From: JAXLWB01 sp046328715
GTDB taxonomy: Bacteria > Chloroflexota > Anaerolineae > Caldilineales > Caldilineaceae
Assembly (NCBI GenBank): GCA_046328715.1
Contig: JAXLWB010000044.1
Location: forward strand, 1 to 64,000
DNA: 64,000 bases
Reading direction: 5' to 3'
Part shown: positions 35,581 to 47,300 of the stretch, piece by piece
Numbering within the stretch: position 1 is the stretch's first letter
How the letters are laid out: each line of letters begins with the position of its first letter
Made by a program: the position numbers and the translations under genes
Notes under the pieces: generated by a model
What the model saw: the letters and a program-made list of their open reading frames with translations, nothing else
Told to the model about the DNA's origin: nothing
Database searches by the model: none

Positions 35581-37716
35581 ATGCAAACACAATTAGGTGC
35601 TCGTTTGGCAGCAGCACGCAGACATCGATTCGTGGGTCGTGCGACTGAGTGTGAACTCTTTACCAAGGCACTGACGCAGGCACCGTTGCCGTTTCAGGTT
35701 CTTCATCTCTTTGGCCAGGGCGGCGTCGGTAAAACAACGCTTTTGCACGAATTTGCCGCAATTGCGCGTCAACTCCAACAGGACTTTTCCTACCTCGATG
35801 CTCGTGATCTGGAACCGACCCCAGCCGCCTTTGATCGTGCACTGCAAACTGCGTTGGATCCTTTTACCATCCTGGCCCCACTCGATTACCTACATGAAAA
35901 GTCAGAAAACGACAAAACTCGCAAACAGGTGATCGCCATCGATACCTATGAGACGATTGTTGCCCTCGACGGCTGGCTGCGTAACAGTTTTCTGCCTAAC
36001 TTGCCGGAATCGACCCTGATCGTAATTGCTGGTCGCACGCCGCCTGCCTTGGAATGGCGCAGTGACCCAGGCTGGAAAGAGCTAACCTGCATTCGCCCCC
36101 TGCGCAACTTCAGCCCGAGCGAGAGTGAGATCTATCTCGAACGGCGTAAGACACCTGCGACCCAACATCAACAGATGATCAACTTCACCCGTGGCCATCC
36201 CTTGGCGCTCTCGCTGGTGGCAGATGCCTTTGCTCAACGCCCGGAAGGGGAGATGCGCCCCGCTGATGCCCCGGATGTGATCCGCATCTTGGTGGAGCGC
36301 TTTGTACAGGAAACGCCGACACCAGCCCATCGAGCGGTGTTGGAAGCCTGTTCGTTGTTGCGCGTGGTCAGCGAACCGCTCCTCAATGCCATGATTGCCG
36401 ACGAACTGCAAAGTGACATTCACACGCTCTTCGATTGGCTGCAAGGGCTCTCCTTTGTTGATCTCTCGCAGCGCGGGCTCTTTTTGCACGATTTGGCGCG
36501 CGAGGCAATCAGTGCCGATCTACAATGGCGTAACCCTGATCGTTATCAGCAGCTTCAGGATCGGGCGTCTCGCTACTACATCACCTTGTTTGAACGGCGA
36601 GGTGGTGCCGCTCCGCTTGAACTTCGTGCTGAAGGAAACCACCAGCGCGCCCTTTCCGACTATTTATTTCTGTTCCGTGGCAGTGACAGCGTGCGTTCCT
36701 TTTTTGAATGGCAAGAGACCGGGGCGATGGTTGCCGACACGCTGGGCGTCGAGGAGTGTGAAAAAGCTGCTGCCATTATCGAACGCTACGAAGGCAGGCA
36801 TGCTGCGCAGATCTTTTGCCATTGGCTACAGCGCCAACCACTCAGCGTGACCGTGGTGCGCGATATTGGTGGTGGCATCCAGGGCATTCTACAACGAGTG
36901 GCACTAGAAGAAACCGATGAAGCCAGTCGCAATTTCGATCCAGCGATCCAGGGAGCATGGCGTTATCTCGAACGGCAGGTGCGGCTGCGTAGTGGCGAAC
37001 GAGCCACCTTCTTTCGCTTCTGGCTCTCCGCCGATGACTATCAGTCGGTGTCGCCGGTACAAAGTCGGCTATTTTTACTGATGATGCAACATTACGTGGG
37101 GACGCCGGGGCTGGCCTATAGTTTTATTCCCTGCGCTAACCCGAATTTCTGGGCAGCGAGCTTTGTCTATGCCAGTTTGCAACGGCTGGCGCAGCTCGAT
37201 TTTACGGTGGACGGACGTGAGTATGGCGTCTACGGCCAGGATTGGCGCACCCTGTCGCCGCTGAGTTGGCTGACGTTGTTAGGAGATCGCCGTTTCAAGG
37301 GGACGGCAACAGGTACAGTCCAAACTGAGCAAACCACAGTCTTAAGTGAAGAGGAATTTGGCGAGGCAGTGCGCAACGCACTGCGTGATTACAGTCTTGC
37401 CACGCAACTACGCAACAACCCACTGCTCCACAGTAGGCTGCTCCAGCATCGTGTTGAAGCGACTGCCAACGATAGCGAACGCATCCAAGCCTTACGTCAA
37501 CTGCTGCAGGAGACCGCAGCTTTCCTCCAACAGTCCCCCAAGCAGGTGAGCTTCTTCCGCACGCTGCATCACACCTACTTTCAGCCTGCACCCACGCAGG
37601 AAGCCGCCGCCGAACTGCTCGATCTTCCCTTTAGTACCTATCGCCGCCATCTGCGCTCTGGCATCGAGTTTGTCACCCAGCAGCTCTGGAGGCTTGAGAC
37701 ACAATCAGAATCATAA
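35581..37716 (+). CDS. STAND-like ATPase with C-terminal helix-turn-helix
   Basis: The ATG at 35581 (711 residues) has AGGAG 5 bases before it. An N-terminal FVGRATECELF module leads into Walker A FGQGGVGKTTLLH (about 43-55) and Walker B-like VIAIDTYET (about 118-126), with IVIAGRTPP as a sensor-like strand. The middle is helical, with a central region resembling a GNAT-like or other effector-binding fold (RYLERQVRLRSGERATFFRF), not assignable with confidence. The C-terminus, ELLDLPFSTYRRHLRSGIEF, reads like a sigma70 region 4 or LuxR-type HTH. It is probably a DNA-binding NTPase regulator. It lies downstream of the kinase-ATPase gene on the same strand. Confidence 0.82.
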   Translation: MQTQLGARLAAARRHRFVGRATECELFTKALTQAPLPFQVLHLFGQGGVGKTTLLHEFAAIARQLQQDFSYLDARDLEPTPAAFDRALQTALDPFTILAPLDYLHEKSENDKTRKQVIAIDTYETIVALDGWLRNSFLPNLPESTLIVIAGRTPPALEWRSDPGWKELTCIRPLRNFSPSESEIYLERRKTPATQHQQMINFTRGHPLALSLVADAFAQRPEGEMRPADAPDVIRILVERFVQETPTPAHRAVLEACSLLRVVSEPLLNAMIADELQSDIHTLFDWLQGLSFVDLSQRGLFLHDLAREAISADLQWRNPDRYQQLQDRASRYYITLFERRGGAAPLELRAEGNHQRALSDYLFLFRGSDSVRSFFEWQETGAMVADTLGVEECEKAAAIIERYEGRHAAQIFCHWLQRQPLSVTVVRDIGGGIQGILQRVALEETDEASRNFDPAIQGAWRYLERQVRLRSGERATFFRFWLSADDYQSVSPVQSRLFLLMMQHYVGTPGLAYSFIPCANPNFWAASFVYASLQRLAQLDFTVDGREYGVYGQDWRTLSPLSWLTLLGDRRFKGTATGTVQTEQTTVLSEEEFGEAVRNALRDYSLATQLRNNPLLHSRLLQHRVEATANDSERIQALRQLLQETAAFLQQSPKQVSFFRTLHHTYFQPAPTQEAAAELLDLPFSTYRRHLRSGIEFVTQQLWRLETQSES

Positions 37717-37718
37717 TC

Positions 37719-37766
37719 CAAAGCAATCAGATCATTCATTCACCATTTGCCATTCACAGTTAACCA
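37719..37766. repeat. ATTCACC heptamer repeat
   Basis: Units ATTCACC, ATTTGCC, ATTCACA and GTTAACC follow one another between the convergent ATPase and split-barrel genes. This is a further STRR-like family with no visible stem. Confidence 0.55.
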
Positions 37767-38201
37767 TCATCCCCCGCCTCGCACCTTTTCTGGTTTCACT
37801 CGAATCACCGTGTTGAAGGTTGCTGTCAAACTCTCTGGAGTCATGTTGATGTAGGCAATACCCGCCTCATACTTGGCCAGATATGCTTGGCGAATGGCAC
37901 TCGGCACGGGATTGGCATCGAGCCAGGCATGGCCGTGGAAGACGACCACATCCTCGCCATCATGCCCGCTTTCAAAGTTGAGCGCCACACGTGGGTCACG
38001 CTGAATGTGTTTCACTTTGGCCGCGTTCGCCATCGTGTAAATGATCAAAGTCTCCCCATCCCACCAGAACCAGACTGGGCGAGGCTGGGGCAGACCATCA
38101 TGACCAAGGGTCGTCAGCCAGATTACCTGTTCATCCTGAAGACGCCGCATCACATGCTGCATAAAAGAATCGTTTGGGTCGATCACTGAAGGAAAGTTCA
38201 T
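37767..38201 (-). CDS. Pyridoxamine 5'-phosphate oxidase-like split-barrel protein (FMN- or F420-binding)
   Basis: The ATG at 38201 gives 144 residues. The start is chosen because the conserved fold begins just after it. VIWLTTLGHDGLPQPRPVWF is the first strand pair of the split barrel, GETLIIYTMANAAKVKHIQR carries the cofactor phosphate-binding basic residues, and RVALNFES continues the sheet. The pattern W-F-x-x-D/G-x-x-x-x-I/F-x-T with A-K-V-K-H/N resembles the F420-dependent TIGR03618/TIGR03667 groups rather than true PdxH. The reaction is probably reduction of an unknown small molecule. It is small and monocistronic, flanked by repeats and a hairpin. Confidence 0.85.
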   Translation of the reverse strand: MNFPSVIDPNDSFMQHVMRRLQDEQVIWLTTLGHDGLPQPRPVWFWWDGETLIIYTMANAAKVKHIQRDPRVALNFESGHDGEDVVVFHGHAWLDANPVPSAIRQAYLAKYEAGIAYINMTPESLTATFNTVIRVKPEKVRGGG

Positions 38202-38262
38202 GGTGCAATGGTAGCATGGATCTTGAATGCGAACAATCAGCCTGTAACTGCGCTCGATCAAC

Positions 38263-38316
38263 TGAGCCATCAGCGTCAGTGTACGGGTTGAATCGTGCGC
38301 TGACGCTGATGGCTCA
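38263..38316. terminator. 17-bp perfect hairpin after the giant adhesin gene
   Basis: TGAGCCATCAGCGTCAG (38263-38279) pairs with 38300-38316 across a 20-base loop, 12 bases past the stop of the giant gene. No U-tract follows on the minus strand, so it may terminate with a factor or protect the 3' end. Confidence 0.55.
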
Positions 38317-38327
38317 AAGCTGGTACT

Positions 38328-41300
38328 TTACCTACCGATCAGTGGCAGATAGACCTTCTTCAAGGCCGAAGGCTCCTCCTCTTCATCCGAGCCGGTCGGT
38401 GCAACCTGATGTTCCAAGTTAACACTGATTGGCGGATCACCGACCACACCACCCTGAATATGCATCTGGATGATTGTTGCCTGGTTTACCACAACGGTAA
38501 AGCGTGCCTGGAAGCTTTGGTTGCGAGCCAGTGCGGGAATGGCCCATTGCAACGTTTCTGCTGCCAATGATCTCTCCACCTGCGCAGCGACGAGCTCCGT
38601 AACCACTGTTGAAGTTGGCGGTGTAACCGAATCGTTGACCAGCGTTACGCCACTGGGCAGGAAGCCGCTGATGACGAGATCGCTGGCAATGCTCCCCGTG
38701 TTGCTCAAGCTTACAAAGTAGGTGATCTCGTCTCCTTCATGGACCTGAGTACTCGCTGGTGGATCGGACGAAACCATCAGATGCAAGTCGGGTGCCTCGG
38801 TTGCAGTAGGTGTTGAGGTCGGTGGCACCGGCGTATGGGTTGCCGTACTCGTTGGCGGTACTGGTATATGAGTGGCCGTGCTTGTCAATGTGGGTGGTAC
38901 CGGCGTGCGGGTTGGCGTATTCGTTGCCGTACTAGTTGGTGTGTGCGTTGCTGTACTCGTTGGTGGCACAGGTGTGTTGGTGGCCGTGCTGGTTGGTGTG
39001 TTTGTCGGCGTAGGCGTGGGCGAGTCATCATTGAGAATCGTGCCGATGCCGAATGCCCCTGTACGTGGTAAGTTCACTCCCAGCGGGAATTCACCACGCA
39101 GGGTGACCGTCAGAGTTTCATCGTTCTCCACTTTACTGTCACCGTTGACCGTGATCGTGATTGGCCGACTGGTTTCGCCTGCGGCCAAGATTATCAAGCT
39201 ATCGGCTGCGTTGTAGTCATTGTCCGCCGTTGTTGCGGTGCCATCATCACTGCTGTAGAAGATGGTCAGACTACTTGCCACCGGATTGCTCAGCGTGACG
39301 GTAAAGACCAGATTACTTGTGCCACTGTTGCCTTCCAACACTCGGCCATTGCTCAGCGTGATCAACGTCGAATCGTCATTGAGGATTGTGCCGGTAGCAC
39401 TGTTATGTGCCAACGTGGCGAAACGTGGATTGCCCAACTGCACCAAGAAACTTTCATCTGACTCCACCAAGCGATCTCCGTTGACTGCGATATTCAGCGC
39501 TTGGCTGATCATACCCGGCGCAAACGTGATCGTGCCAGTGGTGGCTGCCGTATAATCCACGCCGTTCGTCGCCGAACCGCCGCTGATTGTATAGGCGACC
39601 GTCACAGTGACTGCTCTGGCAAAGCTCAGGGTAATCGGGAAGGTCATCGTCACCGTACCGCTGTCGCCTTCGGTTACACCGGCATCGCTGAGCCCAATAT
39701 CGGGCAAGGCGTAGGGCGATTCATCATAGCCGATGTCGGGGAGAGTCTGTTGCGGACGTGCTTCGCCGTCGAAGTCGTCACTGACGCCTATCTCTACTGC
39801 CATATTCACTGCGGCGCTGGCATTGGTCAGATGGTAGTTATCATGTGATGGATCGACAAAGGCTGGATTGCCTACAAAGCTTGCTCCGCCGCTGCTGATC
39901 GTGCCGGCGAGGTTGGTACCGTTGGCAAAGAAGAGATTGGCATTTTCGCTGACACTTCCCGCCGTACGGCTAATCGCTACCGTGTGACTGGTGACAATGG
40001 TGTTGGTAATCGTAACAGTACCGCCTGTAACCGCCACGGCTGAGCGAGTGATCAGTGACGTACTCGCAATCGTGTTGTGGATCAAGTCCACCTGTTTGGT
40101 TGCACTATCGACATAGATCGCAGCGCCAGATCTCCCCGCACTGTTGCGTGCAAAGAGCGAGTTCATCACCTGCGCGCTGCCATTGTCTACATAGAACCCA
40201 CCGCCTACTCTAGTTGCCTGGTTATGAATGAAGGTGCTCTTGCTCACGTTGACATTGCTCTCTCCGTTTAAGCCCGCACCGTCCACCGCCACGTTGTCGG
40301 CAAAGCTAGAACTTGTGACGGTTAATGGGTTTGCACTGAACAGTCCACCGCCGAAACCGGCACCAGATGTGTTGCTGAGGAAGTCAGTTGTATCAATCCA
40401 CGCCTCTCCAAGTAGGTAAGCGCCGCCGCCGTCGCCATCGGCCTGATTGTTGCGCAGCGTTGAAGCTGTTAGGAAGGCAACGCCATTGACAGTGAGGCCG
40501 CCACCAAAGTCCTGAGCACTGTTATTGAGGAAACTGGTTCCGATTAGATTGGCGTCACCATTGACACGCAAACCACCCGTGTTTCCTGGCGAGTGGTTAT
40601 TGAGGAAGGATGTACCAGTGAGGGTTGCGTCACCAGTTACCCACATGCCACCACCGGTGTCGTTGACATCCGGGTCGGATGGATCACTACCCGCCAGGTT
40701 GGATTCAAAGCCGCCATCTGTCATCACTGCGGAGCCGCAGACATAGAGCCCGCCTCCGCTGCGTACAGACTGATTGCCTTGGAAGATTGTATCGGACACT
40801 GTCGCCAAATAGCCGCAGGCAGAACTTCCCAAGCGGGCGCCGCCACCATAATAGCCCGAAGTATTGCTCAGGAAGCTTGAACCGCTAACCGTGACAAAGT
40901 CTCCGGCAGACAAGCCGCCGCCGTCGCTCAAGCTGCGGTTCGCCTGGAAGGTAGTTGCTTGAATGATCGCACCATTGGCAGCCAACCCGCCGCCATTGCC
41001 GGTTGCCGTGTTGCTGAAGAAGAGAGTTCCTGTGACATTGGCACTTCCCCCGACAAATGCGCCGCCGCCGGAGCCAAAATAGGCAGGCTCAGCTGCGACA
41101 TTGTAGCGGATCTGGCTGCCAATCAGATCCAGATTGCTCAAGGCAAGAATGCCGCCACCAACGCCTTCGCTGATATAGCCATTTTGCACGATCAGGTTTT
41201 CGACCGTAATCGGCTCGCTGGCGGAGATGACGCGACCGCTGTGCAGGGCGTCCAAGGTTGTCGGCTGCGTGATTGGATAGGAGTTGTTCCAGTTGGTCTT

Positions 41301-44300
41301 GCTATAGCCCCCGATCAAGGTGAGCGTTTGGGTAATCAGTGCCAGTTGATCGCTACCATCCGCCGTGACCACGCCCGCACAGTTGCCAGCAATGCGCACA
41401 GTGTCGCGCGTCTCATTCACCGCCTGGGCAATCGCCGCCCGCACTGCCGCCGAATCTGCTGAGCCATAGATGGTTGCTCCATCGTTGGCGGTGGCAAAGC
41501 AGCTCCCTGTCAGGATGACCGTCGTCGTGACCGTAGCGCTGTTATTGGTGCTGGTCAGGTCTTCGCTCGTGGTCAACGTCGCTGTGTTGGTGATCACGCC
41601 CCCTACCAGCGGCGCAATTGCTGCAACAGTGACAGTTGTTGATTGATTTGCGCCCAAACTTGACCAGGTGACGGTTACACTGTTGCCACTCACGCTGCAA
41701 CTACCGCCTGGAGCCGCACAATTCACACCTGATAGAGTCGTGGGCAGATTGTCGGTTACGGTGAGTGCCTGTGCGTTGGCATTCCCCTGGTTGGTGATGA
41801 GCAGAGTATAGGTCAACAGGCTGCCCGTGTTGACTGGGTCAGGCAGATCTGACTTGGTCAGCGTCAGGTCGATGAACGAATATGCCTCGTAGGCACCTAT
41901 CTCACAGTTGCCAGCCAGCGGTTGCGGACGGGAGATACCACGCTGATCGGTTGCTTCGCAGGTGGCGTTGTTACCAGCGCCCAAGACTGGACTGCCAGTG
42001 AGTGGTTGATGGGTCGTGACAGTTGCGCCTACACCGCCAGAAATGCCCGCAAAGCGGCCGCTGTTGTTGGCCAACGCAGCCAGCCGTGGGTCGAGCAGGG
42101 TGCCACTGTTGCCCACCTGATCGCCATTGCTGCCGTCGCTAAAGCCACTGTTGCCATCGCTGACGCCGATCAAGTTGTTGCCACCAGACGTGAAGGTTCC
42201 AGTGAGATCGGGCGAGCCATCCACATCCGTGTTGCCGGCGATGATGGTGTTGGTGATGGTACTCTGTGCTGTATGATCAGAGTCATCCAGATAGTAGCCA
42301 CCGGCGGCTTGGGCAGTATTGCTGTAGATGGTTACGTTGTTGATGTGAACTGGATCGGCTCCTGTATAGAGCGCACCGCCCCAGTTGCCTGCCAAATTGC
42401 TAGAAAGGGTACTGTTGCGCACCTCGAGCAGACCAAACCAGTTATTGATTGCACCACCATTCATGGTTGCCCGGTTGTTCGTAAAAGTTGTGCCGAGAAT
42501 AGTGCTGCTGTCGCTGGCGAGGTAGATTGCACCGCCACCTTCGGAACCATCGGCCTGATTGTTAGCAAAGAGCGAATTGGTTACTGTAATCGATTTAGAA
42601 CCCTCATTATCGAGCGAGACTGCGCCCCCATTGCCGTCTGTGGTGTTGGAATCGAAGTAGCTGCTGGCAATACGAAGTGCCCCCGCATCCTCATAGATTG
42701 CGCCGCCACCACGATCGGCAGGTGTTGCGCTATTTGTGATAAAGCTGGTCGCTGAGATCGTGGTGGTGATCCCATGGACGAAGATCGCACCGCCCCCTTC
42801 CCCTGTGCTGCGATTGCCATTCAAGAGCGAGGCTGTGACGGTGAGCAGGTTGCTGTTGTAGATCGCACCACCTTCATTCGCCAAATTACCGGTGAGTGTG
42901 CTGCTGATCACGTTGACTGCCGTTTGGTCGATGTAGATCGCACCGCCCTTACTGGCTGGGGTCCCCCGCATCACCCCTGACGAGACGCTGTTGCTGACAA
43001 AACGAGTCTGCGTGATGTTCGTAGTACCGCCGCTGAAGAGTGCGCCGCCGAAGCCGTGGCTGCCAGTGCCGCCACGGGCCTCATTGTTGTTGAAGTTGCT
43101 ATCCAAGAGGGCGAGTGTGGCCGTAGTGCTGATAAAGATCGCACCACCCCGCCCATCCGTGCCGGTGATGCCACTGCTGCCAGTTGCACGGTTACCAGTA
43201 AAACTGGTGTTGGAAATAGTCTGTGCACCGCTTACCAGGTAGAGCGCACCGCCATCGCTGCCCAGTACACTGTTGCCAGTAAAGGCACTATTCAAGACTG
43301 TGCCTTTTCCCTTGACGTAGGCACCGCCGCCATCCGTTGCCGAGTTGTTGGTGAACTGCACGTTGGCAAGCGAGGTTGTGTTTTGCACATAAAGGCCACC
43401 ACCCTGGCTGCTGGTGGTATTGCTTGCAAAGAGCGTATTTGTAATCTGCGTTGCGCCGTTGCTGACAGCACCACCACCACTACCGCCGGTTGCGGCGTTG
43501 AGACGGAGTTGGCTGTTGGTCATTTGCAACGTGCTGTTGGCAAAGAGCGCACCACCGAATTGCGCCGTATTGCTCACAAAGCTGGTGTTGCTGACCACAA
43601 CCGGAGGGTTGGACCAAACTGCGCCGCCTCCCTTAACCGCCGTGTTACTGATAAATTGGGCCGAGTCGATGATCGGATTCCCTCCATCGATCCAAACCGC
43701 ACCCGCATGGTCGGTAAGCGAGCGATTGTGAATAAATTGACCGCCCTGCACTGTGGCGCTCTGGGCAAAGATAGCACCGCCCAAGTTGAGCACTGTGTTG
43801 CTGATATAGTCGCTATTGATGGTTGACAAAGCACCATTGATAAAAAGCGCCCCGCCATTGATGCTAGATCCGCCATTCACATAAGCTAGATTATTTTCAA
43901 ACAGACTATCTGTAACCCGTGTTGTTCCTCCTGAGTAGACTGCGCCGCCGTTGTGGGTCGAAGTATTACTCAGGAAATCGGTATTGGTAATCGTCACTTG
44001 GCGAGCAAAGAGTGCCCCGCCATCATTGCTGGCTTGATTTTGGGTAAAGCTACTATCTACGACGACCAGTAAGCCATTATTAACAAAGAGCGCCCCGCCA
44101 GGATTACTTCCGCCGGCTGTGCTGCTATTGCTAATAAACTGCGTATTGGTGATGTTAGCTGATTGCTGCGTAAAGACTGCTCCGCCGGTACCGCCAAGAT
44201 TATCTTCAAAGTAGCTGCCGCTGATCTGTGCCCCTTGATCGCTGTAGATCGCTGCGCCAGCACTACTCACGCCACCACGATTGCTGATAAAGCGCGTATT

Positions 44301-47300
44301 ACGGATGGTGGCGAGTTGCCTGGAGAAAAGCCCCGCACCTGTGCCAACGCCATTGCTGATAAAATTGCTGCCCGTAATGGTGGCCCCGCCGATATTGACA
44401 AAGACACCTGCGCCAGAACCGCCTCGATTATTGATGAAGTTTGAATCACTAATCACCACGCTCAAGCTTGCATAGATGCCGCGCTGACCGTTGGTCATAA
44501 AGTCACTACTGCTTACCTGCGCTCCACCCTGGGTGCTAAAGAGGCCATCGCTGTTATTGTTATTGAAGCTTGAGTTCGTGACCGTGACACTGAGTCCAGC
44601 ATACAGGCCGCGCTCCGTGTTGGTCAGGAAGTGGCTGTTGCTGATCCATGCGCCGCCTTGATTGCTAAAGGCCCCGTCGCCACTATTGCGATTGAAGTTG
44701 GAGTGCGTGACTGTGATACTCTGATTGGCATAGAGCCCACGCCCGCTGTTCACCAGGAAATCACTGTCACTGACTGTTGCACTTCCATCTGTAGAAGCAC
44801 CTGTCCCCACATTAGCGAAGAATTGCGAATTCGCAATTGTCGCACCCGTTTTTGCGTAAAGCGTCGCCCCGGAAATGCCACTTTGGTTGCCAGTGAACAG
44901 CGAAGTACTTACACCAGCGCTGCCCAAGGCGTAAGCCCCACTTCCTGTGGTAGAAGCAGTATTACTCAGAAATTGGGTTGCACTGATTGTCATGCTTCCG
45001 CTGACCCAAACGCCTGCGCCCACATCGGCTGTGTTGCTGAGAATGTTAACGTTTGTCAAATCGAGTGCGCCCAAGCTGCGGATGCCAGCGCCCCCGTTGA
45101 GCGATGTGAAACCACTGATGATGGTCAAGTTGGTTACGGTTAAAGCTGAGGTAGTCGAAAGAACCCGTCCGTCGCCTAAAGCATCAAGCGTTGTTGGTTG
45201 GGTGATTGGAAAAGAGACTAGCCAATTCGTATCGGTATAGCCACCGATCATTGTGAGTGCCTTGTCGATCAACGCCAATTGATCGCTACCATCAGCCGTG
45301 ACCACACCTGCACAGTAGCCAGCAATATAGATTGTGTCGCCATCGGCTGCGGCCGCGATGGCGTCGCGTACTGCCTGACTATCAGCGCTGCCAGCGTAGG
45401 TGGTTGCACCATTTAGTGAAGTGAAACAGATTGGCGTATGCACAAACTCAAATGCGCCGCTGTCAGGCTTGGTATCGCGTGGCGTGCCCTCGAAATCGTC
45501 ATTTACATCAGTCACAACCCCCTGATCAATCGCCGGACTGAGCGCCGACAAGTGATAGTCGTCGTTCGTCACATCCACAAAGGCTGGATCGCCGTCCGGC
45601 AAGGCAAAACCACCTGCAAAGCTGCCAATCCCCTGGGTATTGGCGTTTGTATTGTCAAAGAAAAGATTGCCAGCGCCCGCAACTGTCAACGTACTATCAT
45701 TGTTTTGAATGCCGGTTTCGTGTGAGACGATAATCGTATTGCTGATGGCTGTGCTGGTGGCCTTATCGATCAGGATCGCAGCCACACCCGAAGGGCTATT
45801 ACTTCCAACTTCACCAAGGGTCAGATGGAGTAATTCTACGACGCCATCGGCGTTGTGATAGATGTCGGAAGCAGACTCGGAATTCTCAGCTTTGTTATGT
45901 GCAAAAATACTGTTCACAATCTGTTGATCGACTGCGAAATCACTGTTTTCTTGGTAGATGGCACCACCACTACCCGCACTGTTGGATAGAAATTTGGTTG
46001 CTGTGATGATCAGGCTTTCAAAGGCAGAGATTGCACCACCCTCATTGCGACCAGCAAAGCCATCACTGCCGCCATCGGCAAGGCCGCCTTGCCCAGCGAT
46101 CGTTTGATTGTCTTGAAAGAGGCTGGCAGAAATGGTCTGCGCTTGTTCGCTGTAGATGCCACCGCCACTGCTAGCACCGCCATCGCCTGCGATGCTGCCG
46201 CCATAAGCCCCATCTCCGCCCTGAACTGTGTTGGTCAGCACTTGCAAGTTAACGAGCTCGACGGGCGCGCTACCGACTAGGCTCAATGCACCGCCAATGC
46301 CCATTCCGCCCCAACCGCCATCGTTCGCTGCCTCGCCTCCAAGCCCGCCTTGTGCCAGGTTGTTGCTTAGTTGGGTGTTGCTGATCTGTAACGTTCCCGA
46401 ATTGTCAATCGCACCGCCCCAGCCGTCGCCACCATTGCCGCCTGGATTATTTGAACGATTGCCATGGCCATCTCCACCTATCGCACTGTTCCCCTGAATC
46501 AGCGCATTCTCGATGATCAAGAGTGCAGATGGGTCGTTGCGAATGGCGCCGCCACTGCCGCTGCCGCCATTCGCTCCGCCATCAATATCCAAATCGCCGC
46601 CCAAACCGCCCTGCGCCCGGTTGTTTTGCAGTGTGCCACCCGAGATCCAGACTTCGCCCGTATTGTAGATGCCGCCTCCTGAGCCATCGAACCCATCGTC
46701 GCCATTGCCATCCGGACCGAGCGCAAGATTACCGCTAATGGCTCCACTGGTCATGGTCAGAACATTGCCACTGCCGATCACGGCCACACCGCCACCATTG
46801 ATCGCAGTGTTGGACAAAATCTGCCCGCCTTGCAAGATCACGGTCGCCGTGGGCGTTCCACTGACCAGCACGCCACCGCCATTGCCATCCGCGCTGTTGC
46901 CACTAATCACCGTGCCAGCGTTGAGAACCAAGGTACTACCCACCCGCACACCGCCACCATTCTGCGCCCGGCAGCCGTAGATTTGCGTGTTGTTGAGCGT
47001 GACATAGCTCTGGTTGATATAGAGACAGCCGCCATCGCCCTGTTCCGCGTTGCCGTTGCGCAGGATCAGGTCTTGTAAGGTTACGAATATCGTCCCAGTG
47101 ATGCTTAGGATACGCGTGCTGCCGTTCCCGTCGAGGACAGTAGGATTCAAATCAGGGTTAGGCGTATTCCAGTTGCCTGGGGTATAGCCACCGCGGATCG
47201 TAACTGGTGCGCTGATGGTTAGGGGTAAGTTGCCTGGACAACTTCCTGCCACCCACACTGTGGCGCCAGGGCTGACAGCCGCCAGGGCATCCTCTAGCGC

